DNA of 64,000 nucleotides from Anaspis maculata (Eukaryota; Arthropoda; Insecta; Coleoptera; Scraptiidae). Shown here in pieces: positions 43,286 to 55,112 of the stretch. Each line of letters begins with the position of its first letter. Within the stretch, counting starts at the first letter, position 1. The notes under the pieces are model-generated. The model was not told where the DNA came from and ran no database searches. It saw nothing but the letters and a program-made list of their open reading frames with translations. The position numbers and the translations under genes were made by a program. Location of the stretch: assembly GCA_949128115.1 (NCBI GenBank), contig OX421961.1, forward strand, positions 120,469,050 through 120,533,049. Direction: 5' to 3'.

Positions 43286-43560
43286 TTATCTGAGATTTGA
43301 ATGAATCAATATTTCTGAAATGGAAAATGGGTACGTCCATGCAAAGGCTGGCGATTCAAAATCCGTCAGCCTGCCAAAAAACGCAAAAATATTCCCCATA
43401 CAGTTTTTTTTCCAACCGATTTCAACAAACTTGGTATAAACTGGTAGGTAATTGGGTAGGCTGTCATTACTAAACTTTACAATGATCAAATTTTCCGAAT
43501 TGAAAATGGCGGAAACAATTGGAAGTAGGCTTTTTTCACTTATTTTCAAATGAAAGTTGT
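43286..43560. repeat. Single-arm relative of the 10.1-12.1 kb foldback
   Basis: The stretch with CAACCGATTTCAACAAACTTGGTA and AATTGAAAATGGCGGAAACAATTGG matches the arm sequence of the element at 10112-12138. Only one arm is evident. Confidence 0.55.
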
Positions 43561-43640
43561 TCGTGTCCGCTTGGCAAGAGGAGCTTCCGAGGTCGATTCC
43601 CGGGCAAATTAGGTCTGGGCGTTGTGCTGTGTAAACAGAT
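43560..43640 (+). mobile_element. tRNA-derived SINE fragment
   Basis: GGTCGATTCCC (B box, 43591-43601) followed by TAGGTCTGGGCGTTGTG matches the SINE at 49391-49605. An A-box-like TGGCAAGAGGAG lies only about 8 bases before the B-box region, so the anticodon-arm part has been deleted. Confidence 0.6.
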
Positions 43641-44507
43641 TTTTCACTTGAACTGAACCTCAGTAAAAATGCAGCAACTCCTACGGCGTAGGAATGCCGA
43701 AAATGTGGAGAACAAACTTTTTAAAACTTCAAACAAAGTAACTTGCGATAAAAAGGTGTTGATTCCATCGACTATTACTGAACAGTGCTGGTGATTGAAA
43801 AAAAATCATCTGACCCTGGGCTGCAAAATCTTGCAAATATCGTCCCTTGCCAGGCAAAACGCCATTTTGGCAAAAATGAGTTTATGAACTTGTTGGAAAG
43901 GTCTCACTGAGCCGCGTCGAATAAGTGATTCATCACAAGCACTATAATATTCTTAAATAATCATTGCATAACATGAAACATGCAAAATTAATATTCTTTC
44001 GTGACCAATATGCAATCAACACGATTTTTTGTCTCTCCTGCAAAGTTGCTAGAATGTCGCTTACGTTGCTTTGCCTGGCAAGGGACGATATGTCTCCCTG
44101 AAAAACTTTTTGTGTGGATTTAACCCTTCTTGAGAGCGTTAAACACCACTTTCGAGCTAAAGCCAAGATCAAATTAAGATTCTCTCAAACCCACAGAAGT
44201 TGAAAATTACAACGCATTCGGGTATTTTTACGAGAACATCGAGATGCTGTTTAATTTTTCCAGGTTGATAAAGGCTCACACAGAGTTCTATATCTGATCT
44301 GACACAATGACATATCCTAAATACATATAGCTCATTGACAAATATGTGATTCAAAAGAAAGCACAAGCTTGAAGTGAATCGATCTAAAGCTCACAAGACT
44401 ACCGCTAATTTTACGTAATATTATTTTGACAAGTAATCGAGAGAAATCGCTAGCTTCAGAATGCACTCAATTTATTGATAATCTCATTTTCTAAGCGAAA
44501 TGATAGC

Positions 44508-44730
44508 CAAGGAGGAATCGCAAACCATAAAGGAGCTTACTGTTAATCTAAAGGCCGCAAGGAACAATCGAGGAACTCATAAGAGATCCAAAATCCTAAT
44601 GATACAAGAGCTCAAAAAAGCTTAGGGGATGCTACGGGACTTCAAACGACAATAAACGAAAAAGGAGGCCCAATGGAGCTTCGGATAACACAAGAAGGCA
44701 AATAGGAGCTTCTAGGGGGAATTCGGGTGA
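44508..44730. repeat. Minisatellite family, small block
   Basis: Degenerate units with GGAGCTT..., ACGGGACTTCAAACGACA and GAAAAAGGAGGCCCAATGGA match the repeat consensus of the large array at 55.8-58.3 kb. Confidence 0.6.
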
Positions 44731-44837
44731 CAGTTGTGGGAATCCGGGTTTATTTTAAAATGGATTAAATGATCGCCGTCTGTAGCTTCAAGTTTGCCTC
44801 TTGTATTGAGGTGTTCGAGCTATTGGAATGCGACTTA

Positions 44838-45870
44838 TAAAGGGTGTCCCGGAATTAGTGTTATACAACTCACAGGGAGATAGAAAATTGAAAAACAAAG
44901 GGACTTTTGTTAATAAACATACCCTTTCAAACGTATATTAACGGAAATACAGGCCTTCAAAGTTGATTTTTGAAAACAGTCTTTTTTGCATACTTCTTAA
45001 ACCGTTCAGCCGATTTTATTCAAATTCAAACTAAAGTTTATCAAGACAGATCTTAATTGAACAATAATAACGAATTTCATCAGACCTTTTTAGGGGCAAA
45101 GATATTGAAGGATTTGAGGGGCTCTTCCCCCTATTTTTAACCTTCCTGAATATTTTTGGGAACAGTTTCAATTTTTGTATTCTGCGTTCAATTTTAAGAA
45201 AAAACCTACTTCTGCCAAAATTTGATTGGAGGCTTTATTTTCAAGATATTTGGTTTAGGAACATTGGAAAACATCACAAAATCTCCACTTTCCAGGGCTC
45301 AAATTGTTTTTTCTGAAAAACTTCATGTTTCTCAGCGAAAATGATGGTTTACCAGCTCAAAGCACCCAGAAAACTCATTTCAGTTAACGAGTCATGGGTT
45401 TTTTTAAATTTTAATTTTTAGGCTCAGGAAAGTGGCGATTTTGAGATGTTTTGCAATGTTTCGATTCCAAATATCTCGAAAACTAAGCCTCTGATTGAAA
45501 TTTTGCGAAAGTAACTTTTTTCTTTTAATTGAACGCTCAATTCAAAAATTGAAACACTTTCCAAGAATATTCAGCGAGGTCAAAAATAAGGGGAAAAGGG
45601 GGAGAGCACTCCCTCCTATCTTCGCCCCTAAAAACTTTTGATAAAATGCGTTACTATTGTTCAATAGAGACCTGTTTAAGTAAACTTTAGCTCAAATTTG
45701 ATTGAAATCGGTTGAACGGTTCAAAAGTTATGCAAAAAAAACAACTTTGAAGGCCTGTATCTCCGTTATTATGCGTTTGCGAGGGTATGTTTATTGAAAA
45801 AAGTCCCTTTATTATTTAATTTTTTATCTTCCTATAAGTTTTGTAACACTTATTCCGGGACACCCTGTAT
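44838..45870. mobile_element. 1.0-kb foldback element (AGGGTGTCCCGGAATTAGTG ends)
   Basis: AAGGGTGTCCCGGAATTAGTG is mirrored by the right end CGGGACACCCTGTATA, with arms matching through AAAGGGACTTTT and CCTGTAT...TTTTGAA blocks. A truncated relative lies at 61200-61775. No protein domain. Confidence 0.85.
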
Positions 45871-46315
45871 AAACGCTGTATAAATTTTTAAGCACCGTGG
45901 AAATCAGCATCCTCGTGCCATCAACCACTTCAACCTGGCGTAACTTGACTGCTTTTTGATGTTTTGTTTTGCACATCATGGAAGAAATTCCATTCAAGCA
46001 GATTGTACGGTACCTACTTTTTGTTGGGGAGTCATGTAAGTTTATTCTGCTTTGTTTGCAATGAGATTTTGATGTTGGCTAGAGGGGGGGAGGGCAGGGC
46101 CTGCCATGGTAGATACGTCAGGTCAGATGCCAACTCTGTCGCTTGTGACACGCGTAGCGAAAAACATGTCAGCTATTCAGTGTAGGTTTTCTGCATGGTC
46201 CTGTGTGCCTATTTTTCGAATCCGTCATTTTCTTTTTTCTTTGACTGACAGTTTGACATGTTCTGTTGTGTTTTATTTTCATTGTTTCTGTTGTTATAAC
46301 TGTATTGCTCTTATT

Positions 46316-46463
46316 AAGCTGGATTCCCAGTTGCGAATATTCGGACAGAAAATGCGAAATTTAATGTCAAAGTCGTCATTGCCCAATCAGAGCCCTCGAA
46401 TTCAAAATTTGACATATAAAATCGCATTTTCTGTCCGAATATTCGCATCTGGGAACCCAGCTT
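46316..46463. mobile_element. 148-bp MITE with 40-bp inverted ends
   Basis: AAGCTGGATTCCCAGTTGCG...CGGACAGAAAATGCGA at the left is almost perfectly mirrored at the right (GCATCTGGGAACCCAGCTT). The 60-base centre is not complementary. Confidence 0.85.
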
Positions 46464-46894
46464 TACTTGTTGCACCATTCACTGCCTTGTTTTTATGATT
46501 TGTTGCTGTTGTGTTTTCATTGTTTTTTTTTTCAGTAAATGTCAATGTGTGTATTTTTTGTTTATTCTGTCAGTCATAGTCATTGTGTTAGATGTTTTGG
46601 AGAAAGAACATTAACAGAACCATGAAAGGACAATTTTGCACTTATTTTGATTTGAGTTTGAATCATTTTTGTGCAAATGGGCTTGTTTCATTGACCTCCA
46701 ACTTCTTCTTCCTCGGGTCGTTTCACTCCTGAACGAAAGTGGCTCAGCGGAGGGTTTTGATGAACACAGGCCAAAAAAAAAAACACAGGTAAAGGGACAT
46801 ATTCTTACAAAGTCATGAGAAAATATAAGGGGGCTCACCTGGACTCCGAACTGCACTTGTGGAGATAAGGGAGTTGGTGTCGGTCCTATAGGTC

Positions 46895-47535
46895 TCCGAA
46901 TATCACACGAAAGCACAAGGGTGCTTACTGGAGCTCCGAAAGCCACGGAAAAATGCAAAGGGGCTCAGCACTCTGCAGGGCTTCAAACGACATTAACGAC
47001 ACAAAGAGGCCCAGTGGAGCTTTGGAAAAAGGAGAAGCCAAAGGGGAGTCCCTGGGGGAGTTCTCAGAGCCACGAAAAACATAAGGGGAGTCATCGGGAC
47101 TCCAAACCATACTTGAGGACACAAGGGAGTCCTATGGGGAAAGGTCATATACATATAAAGGCACAAGGATGCTCATTGAAGTTTCTAAATCCACTGCAAA
47201 GTGCAAGAGAGAACAGAGAACAAGACGGCATTAGGGGGCTTATTGGAATTCTGAAAGCCGCAAAAAATCATAATAGGGCTCATCGGGGCTCCAAATGAAA
47301 TTGAAGAACTCAAGGTGGCCCGATGGGACTCTGAATAGGTACCACACAATACACAAAGGCACAAGGGTGCTTACCAAAGCTCCGTAAGCCACCGAAAAAT
47401 GTAAGAGGGTTCAGCAGAGTTTCAAACGACAGTGAAGACACAAGAAGACCCAGTGGAGCTCTGGGTAGCCTAATGAGATGAAAGGGGAGCTACTGGGATT
47501 CCAAAAGTCATGAAAAAACACAAGAGGGCCCATTA
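46895..47535. repeat. Minisatellite array of about 65-bp degenerate units
   Basis: Units contain variants of GGGGCTCAGCAGGGCTTCAA, ACGACATTGAAGACACAAGG and GGAGCTCTGAAAGCCACGAA. Same family as 55836-58345. The frames that run through it are products of the repeat. Confidence 0.75.
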
Positions 47536-47621
47536 GGGCTCAAGCAGTGAGAAAAAAAAATTGCGACGAACTGTCCATGACACGAATTGTTCGTGTGGTG
47601 AGCTGTAAATTGTCTATTAGG

Positions 47622-47905
47622 AGTCAGGGAAGAAGAGAAGGAAAAGATGAGGAAGAGAAAGAAAAAAGGGAGGGAAAAGAAGCAAAGAAGGGGAAAAAAG
47701 GGAAAAAAGAGGAAAAAGAGAAGAGGATAAGAAGCAACAAAAGGGGAGAAAAAAGATAGAGAGAAAAGAAGGAAGGGAGGAGATTTGGAAGAAAAAATGA
47801 AGAAACAAAAAGAGAAAAATTGAAGAAGGAGAAAAAAAAAAGAATAAAAGGAAGAGGAGAAGGAAGAAAAGGACGAAGGAAGAAAATATCAGAGAAAAAT
47901 GGTTT
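47622..47905 (+). repeat. Long purine-only tract (about 280 bases)
   Basis: Almost entirely A and G with very few C or T. The frame at 47547-47759 reads Lys/Glu-rich only because of this composition. Such tracts can adopt triplex structure; no gene is implied. Confidence 0.85.
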
Positions 47906-48397
47906 AGGCGAAATTATTATTTTAGCAGCGTCGAGACCTGACCCTGACTACTGACTACTTGTTGAATCATTCTTCAAGAAAGCATAATAATTGCTTTTTG
48001 GGGTCAAAAACAAAGCAAACCGCCAGTGGAAGATTTTCGAAAAACTGTCATTTGAAACTTTCGAATAATTGACCACCTTTCGAACAAATCGCCTCTCAAG
48101 AAATTATGAGTATTCGAACCACTGCTCGTTCAAATATTTCAGGTAACTGTAGAGGTTTCAGATAATCTATTTTCGAATAATTACTACTACTTATAACTTG
48201 ATCAAGTATGAGTTGCCTGTTGCTGTAATGGTTCTGACACCAATATTTGCTTTTATCTATATTTTCATCCTTGTACATATTTTAACTGTGTTTTATTTTG
48301 TTTATATTTTGTCATATTTTATTTATCTTATCAATTTATTGTATTGTGACACGTTCTACACCTTAAAGGTATCAATGTACGGAACAAATAAAATATT
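47906..48397. other. Intronic DNA, no feature recognised
   Basis: AT-rich sequence with no repeat boundary or coding signal I can support. Confidence 0.4.
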
Positions 48398-50170
48398 GAT
48401 CAAAAACTTTTCTACTTGCGGTAGGCTGTGGCCTGGTCATTGGCTGGCAAACGCAGTGCCGGATTTAAGCACGGGCGACAGGGGCGACCGCCCCGGAGCC
48501 CCCACATGTTACCACAAATTTAGAGCCGCCACAAATCTAAAAACACCTTATTTAATATTATTATTCCGAGTATTATTCCTTGAAAAATCCTAAGGCTCAA
48601 CTTAAAGGGGGACTGTGGGTAAAATTTTGTGTCAATTTTCAAATTTATATAGCTGCGGGATGGCTTTAGTTGATTTTTAGTCAAAATCGCATCGAAAAAT
48701 TCCAAGCCGTTACGAAGTTATCGTGAATTTTGTGGGCTTATTATGACGTCATACTGCGCACCGGAAAGGACAGGTCGGCAGGGCAAGGCATCACGCCAAC
48801 AATTACTAGACCTTTATAAAATGAAACAAGTTTACCAAACCGTAGACGCAGGTCATTTGACTTTAATTTCAAAGTACGGTGAACTAAATTTCAGTAGATA
48901 TTTTAAAAAACATAAATAAAGTGCGACTCTATCTGTCAATGAAATAAAGCGGCAACATGGCGAAATCGCGAAATGAAATTCGGCAGCTTGACAGTATAGG
49001 GAAGTCACAGTCTATCGTATAACCCTAAAACTTCCGTCAGTGAAATCTGTTGGTGCATGAAAATAAGAGATCAGGTATACCAGGCCAAAATGATAATGGT
49101 ATAGGGTCAGAAACATGATGTCAGGAACGACCAGGACTATTTTCGATAAAAACGCACTGGTGTGGCTGACTCAAAGAAATATGAACGGATTTTGATATAC
49201 ACTTCTTTCAAATCCCGACCCTAATCGGTAGTCGGTTGTACCACCGATTAGAAAAAAGTCCCATCAGCGGCAGCAGCCCTAAAATACATTCAATTATTCA
49301 CTATATTATTACGTGGAAGCGAAAAGTATTTCTGAAAAGTATACCTGATCTCTTATTTTCATGCCCCAACAGATTTCACTGACGGAAGTTGAATAAATGT
49401 TTTTTTTTAAATAAATGTTCTTCTCCTTCTGAACCTTATCGCGGTTATAGGAGTTTCTTTGCCATTTATTGTATATCTCACATTACAGAAAAATCCATTT
49501 TTTACAAACACAACACCCAGACCTATGCTGTGGGGAATCGAACCCCAAAGTCTTGCGTCAAAGGCGGATACACTACCGCCTTTGCCACGGATCCATCTGA
49601 CGTTCCACTGACGGAAGTTTTCAGGGTTATACGATAGACTGTGACTTCCCTATACTGTCAAGCTTCTGTCAAGCTGCCGAATTTCATTTCGCGATTTCGC
49701 CATGTTGCCGCTTTTTTCATTGATAGATAAAGTCGCACTTTAATTATGTTTTTAAAAATATCTACTGAAATTTGGTTCACCGTACTTTGAAATTAAAGTC
49801 AAATGATCTCCGTCCACCGTTTGGTAAACTTGTTTCATTTTATAAAGGTCTAGTAATTGTTGGCGTGGTGTCTTGCCCTGCCGACCTGTCCTTTCCGGTG
49901 CGCAGTATGACGTCATAATAAGCCCACAAAATTTACGATAACTTCGTAACGGCTTGGAATTTTTCGATGCGATTTTGACTAAAAATCAACTAAAGCCATC
50001 CCGCAGCTATATAAATTTTAAAATTGACACAAAATTCCACCCACAGTTCCCCTTTAAGGCATCCAGAAACTACTGTCGCCCCAGGGCCTCCACACTCCTA
50101 AATCTGGCACTGGGCAAACGAGGCTTTTGGCAAGGCCACAGCCTACCGCAAGTGAAAAAGTTTTTGATCA
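48398..50170. mobile_element. 1.77-kb foldback element, with nested insertions
   Basis: TGATCAAAAACTTTT(T/C)and GCGGTAGGCTGTGGCC near the left end are mirrored at the right end. Arms pair through GGCAGGGCAAG, TATGACGTCAT and GGGAAGTCACAGTCTATCG. Inside is a smaller hairpin (about 49037-49390) and a SINE at 49391-49605. Confidence 0.8.
49391..49605 (-). mobile_element. tRNA-derived SINE with 14-bp target duplication
   Basis: On the minus strand it starts with a tRNA-like head: A box TGGCAAAGGCGG (49587-49576), then B box GGTTCGATTCC (49544-49534), about 31 bases apart. A unique body with TAGGTCTGGGTGTTGTG and an A-rich tail (TTTAAAAAAAAAC) follow. CACTGACGGAAGTT flanks it on both sides (49377-49390 and 49606-49619). 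Spacing and tail indicate pol III transcription and LINE-assisted insertion, as known for SINEs. The partner LINE is unknown. Confidence 0.85.
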
Positions 50171-50224
50171 TACGGTACTGATCATAAACTACTACCAATA
50201 TACTACTACAAAAAATACTACTAA

Positions 50225-50410
50225 TAAAGAACGAGCTCAAAAGAAGGCCTATTTTCGATTGGATCTGCCATTTTGAATTTTGGAAATTTGACCTTCGTGA
50301 AATTTGATGGTGACAGCCCAGTCAATTTAGCTAAAAGTTCTTTCAGATCGGTTGAGAAAGAAACATTTCAAGAAGAAATTTTTTTTGTATGTTGTTTTGG
50401 CCCTCCTGGT
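50225..50410. repeat. Single-arm relative of the 10.1-12.1 kb foldback
   Basis: AGAAGGCCTATTTTCGATTGG, TCTGCCATTTTGAATTTTGG and TTTTGGCCCTCCTGGTA match the right arm of the element at 10112-12138 in order. Confidence 0.55.
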
Positions 50411-51632
50411 AGGTATAAATACTTAGTACATTCGGCAGCAAAATAGCGCCCATTGATTCATGACGAAGACGACTTTTTGCTCAGTCTTCTTTACCGTAGT
50501 AGGTAGATATGTACTCAAGATGAATAAAGAAATGCCGCTCTTGTAGAGGACTAATCAAACAAATCAGGCGATGCGTCGACGGTCTTTTGTGTTCTCTATA
50601 CCATCACAATATAATATTTAGATACTTTCTGTTTAGGTTGCAACGTGCAAGCTCAATTGCTGAAAAAGAAAAATGCACAACAGTTTCAAATCCAATGATG
50701 ATGTTGAACGTTTGAATGGTCTACTGAAAAGCCACATGATAATAGCAAGAGCAGTATTGCTTTATTCATCTCGAGTACGAGTACTACCTACTACGGTAGA
50801 GCAGGCCAAGCAACTAGTAGTCTTCTTCTTGAATCAAGTGAACGCTATTTCTGCTGCCGAGTGTACCATACCAGCTACAGTGTTTGAAAGCTCGATTTTT
50901 GTTGTTCTTGTCAGCAGTAGGTAAATAACTCCCATTTTGTTGATTATTATCCAAGTTCCGTCGTACCTACCTATACTTAGTCTTACTCAATAATTTCACT
51001 ACTTGATTTTTTGCGTTATGGTATACGAAACATGCATTCCAGCAAATGCATCACAGTTCATCAGTTTTCTTTAGAGGACAAAACGTGCGCTTTCACAAAA
51101 TTGATACGATCTTTAATTACTGAAATCAAGATTGATGGGTAGGTACGTACTTGGTGTATAGGTACTTTTTGTACTTTATGATCTTGGCTAGACAATCTAG
51201 AGCTACAAATTCACTGCAATAGTGAAGGCAACTTCCTTCTTCCTTCCTGGATGTTACAAATGCCTTTTTGTAGATTTAAAAGCCTTTTTCATTGGCGTTC
51301 ATACTATTGAATCTTGGGAGTATTAGGAGACTGCAATGAGCCATCAAGCGACAAACTCTGGAGACCCAAACGTGACATGTGACGACGAAACCGCCTGAAA
51401 TTTGTTGCTCCTTTTTTTTCAACTAAGCATTTTGTTAACAAATGCTTGATATTTTGCTTTATTCTAGTTGCTGACAAAAACTTCGAATGTTATAGGGCGG
51501 AAACTGGAGGGCAGCCTAAATTTTACTTTCCCGGCCCCCCACGAACACGGAGGGAAAGTATTTTCGTTGTAGTCTTAATTTTGTTCTTGATTTTCAAGGA
51601 TAAAAAAATACATAACATAATAGAAACCGTAC
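50411..51632. other. Intron 1 tail of the ZP gene, no feature recognised
   Basis: No repeat ends. A plus-strand open frame at 50673-50924 has no recognisable domain. Confidence 0.4.
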
Positions 51633-51735
51633 CTTCACTGTCCAACACGTCGTTTTGGATAAACAAGGCCTGTTCGTCACCAGCACCGGCGTGGTGCAGA
51701 ATTGTCGCTACCACAGCGACAATTAATAACCTCAT
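51633..51735 (-). CDS. ZP-domain protein, first coding exon (signal peptide)
   Basis: The ATG at 51735 opens MRLLIVAVVATILHHAGAG, a standard signal peptide (cleavage probably after residue 17-19), then DEQALFIQNDVLDSE. The donor GTACGG at 51632 leaves a phase-1 G that forms Gly with exon 2. A strong acceptor (nine T residues then CCAG) lies one base before the ATG, so a non-coding 5' UTR exon must exist further right. The assembled gene (103+102+306+1076+576 bases) is 2163 bases, 720 residues. I do not assign an ortholog name; candidates are the insect cuticlin-like ZP proteins. Confidence 0.9.
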
Positions 51736-51736
51736 C

Positions 51737-54312
51737 CTGGAAAAAAAAACGTAAACGTTAATTTAATTGAAAACATCAATTACAAGGCTGGAGTGTGAAC
51801 TTTTAGGCTGAAGTTTGAACTTCTAACCGACATAATAAGTGGGTACCTAAGTAGCTACATAGTACAAGAGATGAAAGCGAGTTTCGCAATAAAAAATTAA
51901 TTTTAACGGCGGGATTCAATAAAAATCTCCCATAGAGATGATGATAACTATATACACAATGAAAAAATTCTTTTGTGTGTGAGAGAGCATCATCACTTTC
52001 TTCCTATACCTATACCTATATCCATGCGAGAGGAAGCGGTAAATGCATCGCGCGACGACTAATAAAATTGTGTAACATGTAAGAGAGCTGTTGTTTATAA
52101 ATAATTTAATAACGATAATTTTTTGTTCGCGTGCGGGAACGCGGGGGTCCACCAAATCGATAACCATTCACCATTTCCCATGTTGACGATTAGGATGCGT
52201 ATAGATGCCTATTATTATTGCCCAAAGTGAAAATTGCAATTATCCAACGATATTAATTTATTCGGCAAACATGGAAATGCTAAATTTAGAATGTTTAGAA
52301 TTTCTATTTCGCGCGCTCGAAAAAGGAAGTGTGGTGCATTATCCCGCAATTAAAGAAGTCGCTGCGTGCTTCCGCCTCATCTTTTCGGTTCAGTGGCACC
52401 AAATCGGTGTCAAGTTCGCGCCTCTGCTCGACGTTGTTTTGCGAAATCGATCGAAAGTTCCCATCAATCGGGTCCCTTTATTTACCCGAATAGCTGTACC
52501 AAATGGGAAAACCAGCTTATATGGTAAACATTACCATATTACACATACACTCATAATACACAGCTCAATTGAAAGGATAAAATGCACATATTTCAACAAT
52601 GGACATCGACAAAAACCACCCAAAGAAAGCAAAAGATAGTTTATCTTGTACCATGTCGCGACATTTGAAAGTGAAAAGTATACTTTATGGATCTCGTGAC
52701 AAAGATGTGGTGGGTAATGAATTCGTGTTACATAAATCTGAATTAAGTGTACTTATGCTAAAATTCTGTAGGACAGGGTGATAAATCAGAGCTTATGCTC
52801 GGAAAAGGGGGGAATCCAAAGATTGAAATCTTTGGACGCGCTCTTGCAAATAACTGTAATTATAACATGTATTATGTCCATGCCGCTGCGGATTTTGCAA
52901 TGAGAACGGTCGTTGGAATGGCCAGCATCTTTGTTGCAAAATATCCTACTTCCAAAAAATTCTCATCGTACTGTGTTTGGTGTGTGGTGATGTGCACAAG
53001 AGCGTTTGGTGCGAGTATATATCAAAAAGAGAGGTGCAACTTTCACAATGGCCTTCCCTGGGTGTACGCGCGTATTATTGCATACGGAGATTTTGGGAAA
53101 TTTGCATATTTCCACACTCGCAGTAATTACTTCACCATTTGTCTTATGCTCAGTCAAGCTTGTCGGATCCAATTTTGGACGATGAAATTCTTTTTCGCCA
53201 GCGTACCTATACGGTTTCTTTCCAGAAAGTGAAAATATGCAATACAGTTTCGTTCTCGTTTCATCCAAAATTTCAGCAACATAAAAATGATTCTTTTTTG
53301 CAGATTAAGTAGAATTAATTTCGTTCGTTTTTCAATAAAAAATTTTAAGGGCGTCAGATTTTGGCCTTCGCCTCGGCGCCTGGTTTGACTGGGACAGTGG
53401 AACGTTATAAAATATTACAAAGACACCTGACAGAGGATCGAGCGAGAAGGATATGAAACAATGGACATTTTTGAAGAGTTGCTACTGTCAGGTATCGACG
53501 TGAAATGAGAATCGTCCGCCGAATAGGAGATTTTAATATGACGTTCGAGATGGCGGAGGAGCTGATGGCTGAGATTAATGAGCTCGGCCATAGCCTCTGA
53601 AGACTTTTCTAGTGCTGCTGTTTCCAATATTATAACTTTTGCTGATGGAGACTCCGACTAGAAGATAAGACACCAACCCGTACAATTGGCGGAGGCGCCG
53701 TTCGAGAGCTAGCCTTTATAGCGAAGCTGTTGGACTTTTTTAGAGCTATTCCACTAATTGGACACATTTTGTTAAAAATCAAATTTAAATGGTTAACCAG
53801 GGGTGGGACTCCGTGTTCTTTGTCAACAGTCGCTTTCTACCTGACCTTGAGCAGGTACATGTAAATTCCCTATGCTTAGCGACTATCGCTTAGAAGCGAC
53901 TGTCGATAGCGACTACACGGAGTCCCACCCCAGACATCCTCCAGTGAATGCAACAGGTGTCGGCCAAAATAAATAGATGAATGGATTAGCGATAAAACGA
54001 ACTCGATAATCGGTATGATGTTTGAAAGATATGTACGGAAATTCAAGAACCGCAAAAAGCTGCCGATAAAAAATAATAATAAATAACGGGAAAAAAACCG
54101 CCTGCCACGAATAGCCTCTGCTACTTCGTATAGTGAGGCTTGAAAAACTGTAACGTACTGTGAAGACAATTCCAATATCTTCAAAATGATAAAGATAAAG
54201 ATAATTTATTGGTGTTTCATATTTGCTCAAAATGGAGCTTACATAAATAATTTGAGGAAGGCCAGCACTATTTTCCATTTCGGGTCAACTTTTACCAAAA
54301 GATCAAATGACA
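51737..54312. other. Upstream flank of the ZP gene (5' UTR intron and unknown promoter)
   Basis: The 5' UTR exon and promoter should lie here or further right but cannot be pinned down. Plus-strand frames at 52205-52639 and 52795-53232 (144 and 145 codons) are open, but their peptides show no domain, and their composition matches non-coding DNA. A block near 53645-53715 shares ACAATTGGCGGAGG and TTCGAGAGC with the 15-kb LTR family. The minus strand near 54205 has CAATAAATTATCTTTATCTT, which resembles a retroposon tail. Confidence 0.4.
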
Positions 54313-55112
54313 TACAGGGTGTCCCAGCAAAAACAATTCAGCGCGATTATCTCAAAAAATATCAAGGCAACAAAAAAAATTTCTCATTTGGGGGGAGGTC
54401 TGATCCTCAAGCTTTCTTCTGAGGGGGCGCTGATGCTTGTAGGTGCTTTAGTTTCCAAGAAAATGCAATTTTTATTGGGCCAGTCACAAGAATTCGAAAA
54501 TTCATGACCGAAAAAACAAAATACTTTAGAGGAAGAAAAATCCTCTTTCTTTGGGCTTTCCATTGATGTGTCGCCGATGTCTATACCTGGCCCAATAAGC
54601 CAGATATTCTGCCTTACAGCCCAGCAAACACAATAATCGGAATTCATGACGACGTCACCGATCTCACACATGTTGATTTTAACATCAGCCAGTATTCATT
54701 GCTATGGTGAATCCAGGTATGGTAAGTGAAAAAGTCCTAGTAACAACTAGTGTTAAAGTCAACAAGTGCGTGATCGGTGACGTCATGATCCAGGATTCTG
54801 ATTATTGTGTTTTGCTGGACTGTGAGGCAGATTATCTGGCTCACTGGGCCAGGTACAGACATCGGCGACACATCAGTGGAAAGCCTAGAGGAAGAGGATT
54901 TTTTTTTCATCTGAAGTATTTTGTTTGTCGATCATGAATTTTCGAATTCTTGTGACTCGCCCGATTGAAATTGCATTTTCTTGGGAACTAGAGCACCTAC
55001 AAGCATCGACGCCCCCTCAAAAGAAAGCTAATTCCCAATGGCAAAACAATTTTTGTTGCCTTGAGATTCCCTGAGAAAATCGCGCTGGATTATTTTAGCT
55101 GGAACACCTGTA
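54313..55112. mobile_element. 0.8-kb foldback element, second copy of the 38.9-kb family
   Basis: TACAGGGTGTCCCAGCAAAA at the left and its mirror at the right, the shared GGGGGCGC(T/C)GATGCT(T/C)GTAGGTGC block and CGCGCTGGATTATTTTAGCT place it with 38900-39489. An inner mirrored region (GACATCGGCGACACATCA) is unique to this copy. Confidence 0.8.

Larger units (their letters stand above)
42153..51632 (-). other. Intron 1 of the ZP gene (9.5 kb), transposon-rich
   Basis: Holds SINEs, foldback elements, minisatellite arrays and a purine tract listed separately. The 42766-43032 plus-strand open frame has no recognisable domain and no start ATG. No nested gene is supported. Confidence 0.7.

Noticed and set aside
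47547..47759. A Lys/Glu-rich protein
   Set aside because: It is simply the translation of a purine-only tract.
49531..49597. A functional tRNA gene
   Set aside because: The A and B boxes look tRNA-like, but the anticodon and acceptor stems do not fold properly. The unit continues into a SINE body with an A-rich tail and a target duplication.
52205..53232. Two open frames of about 145 codons upstream of the ZP gene
   Set aside because: No domain or conserved-looking composition, and flanking sequence has no splice logic; chance frames in AT-rich DNA.
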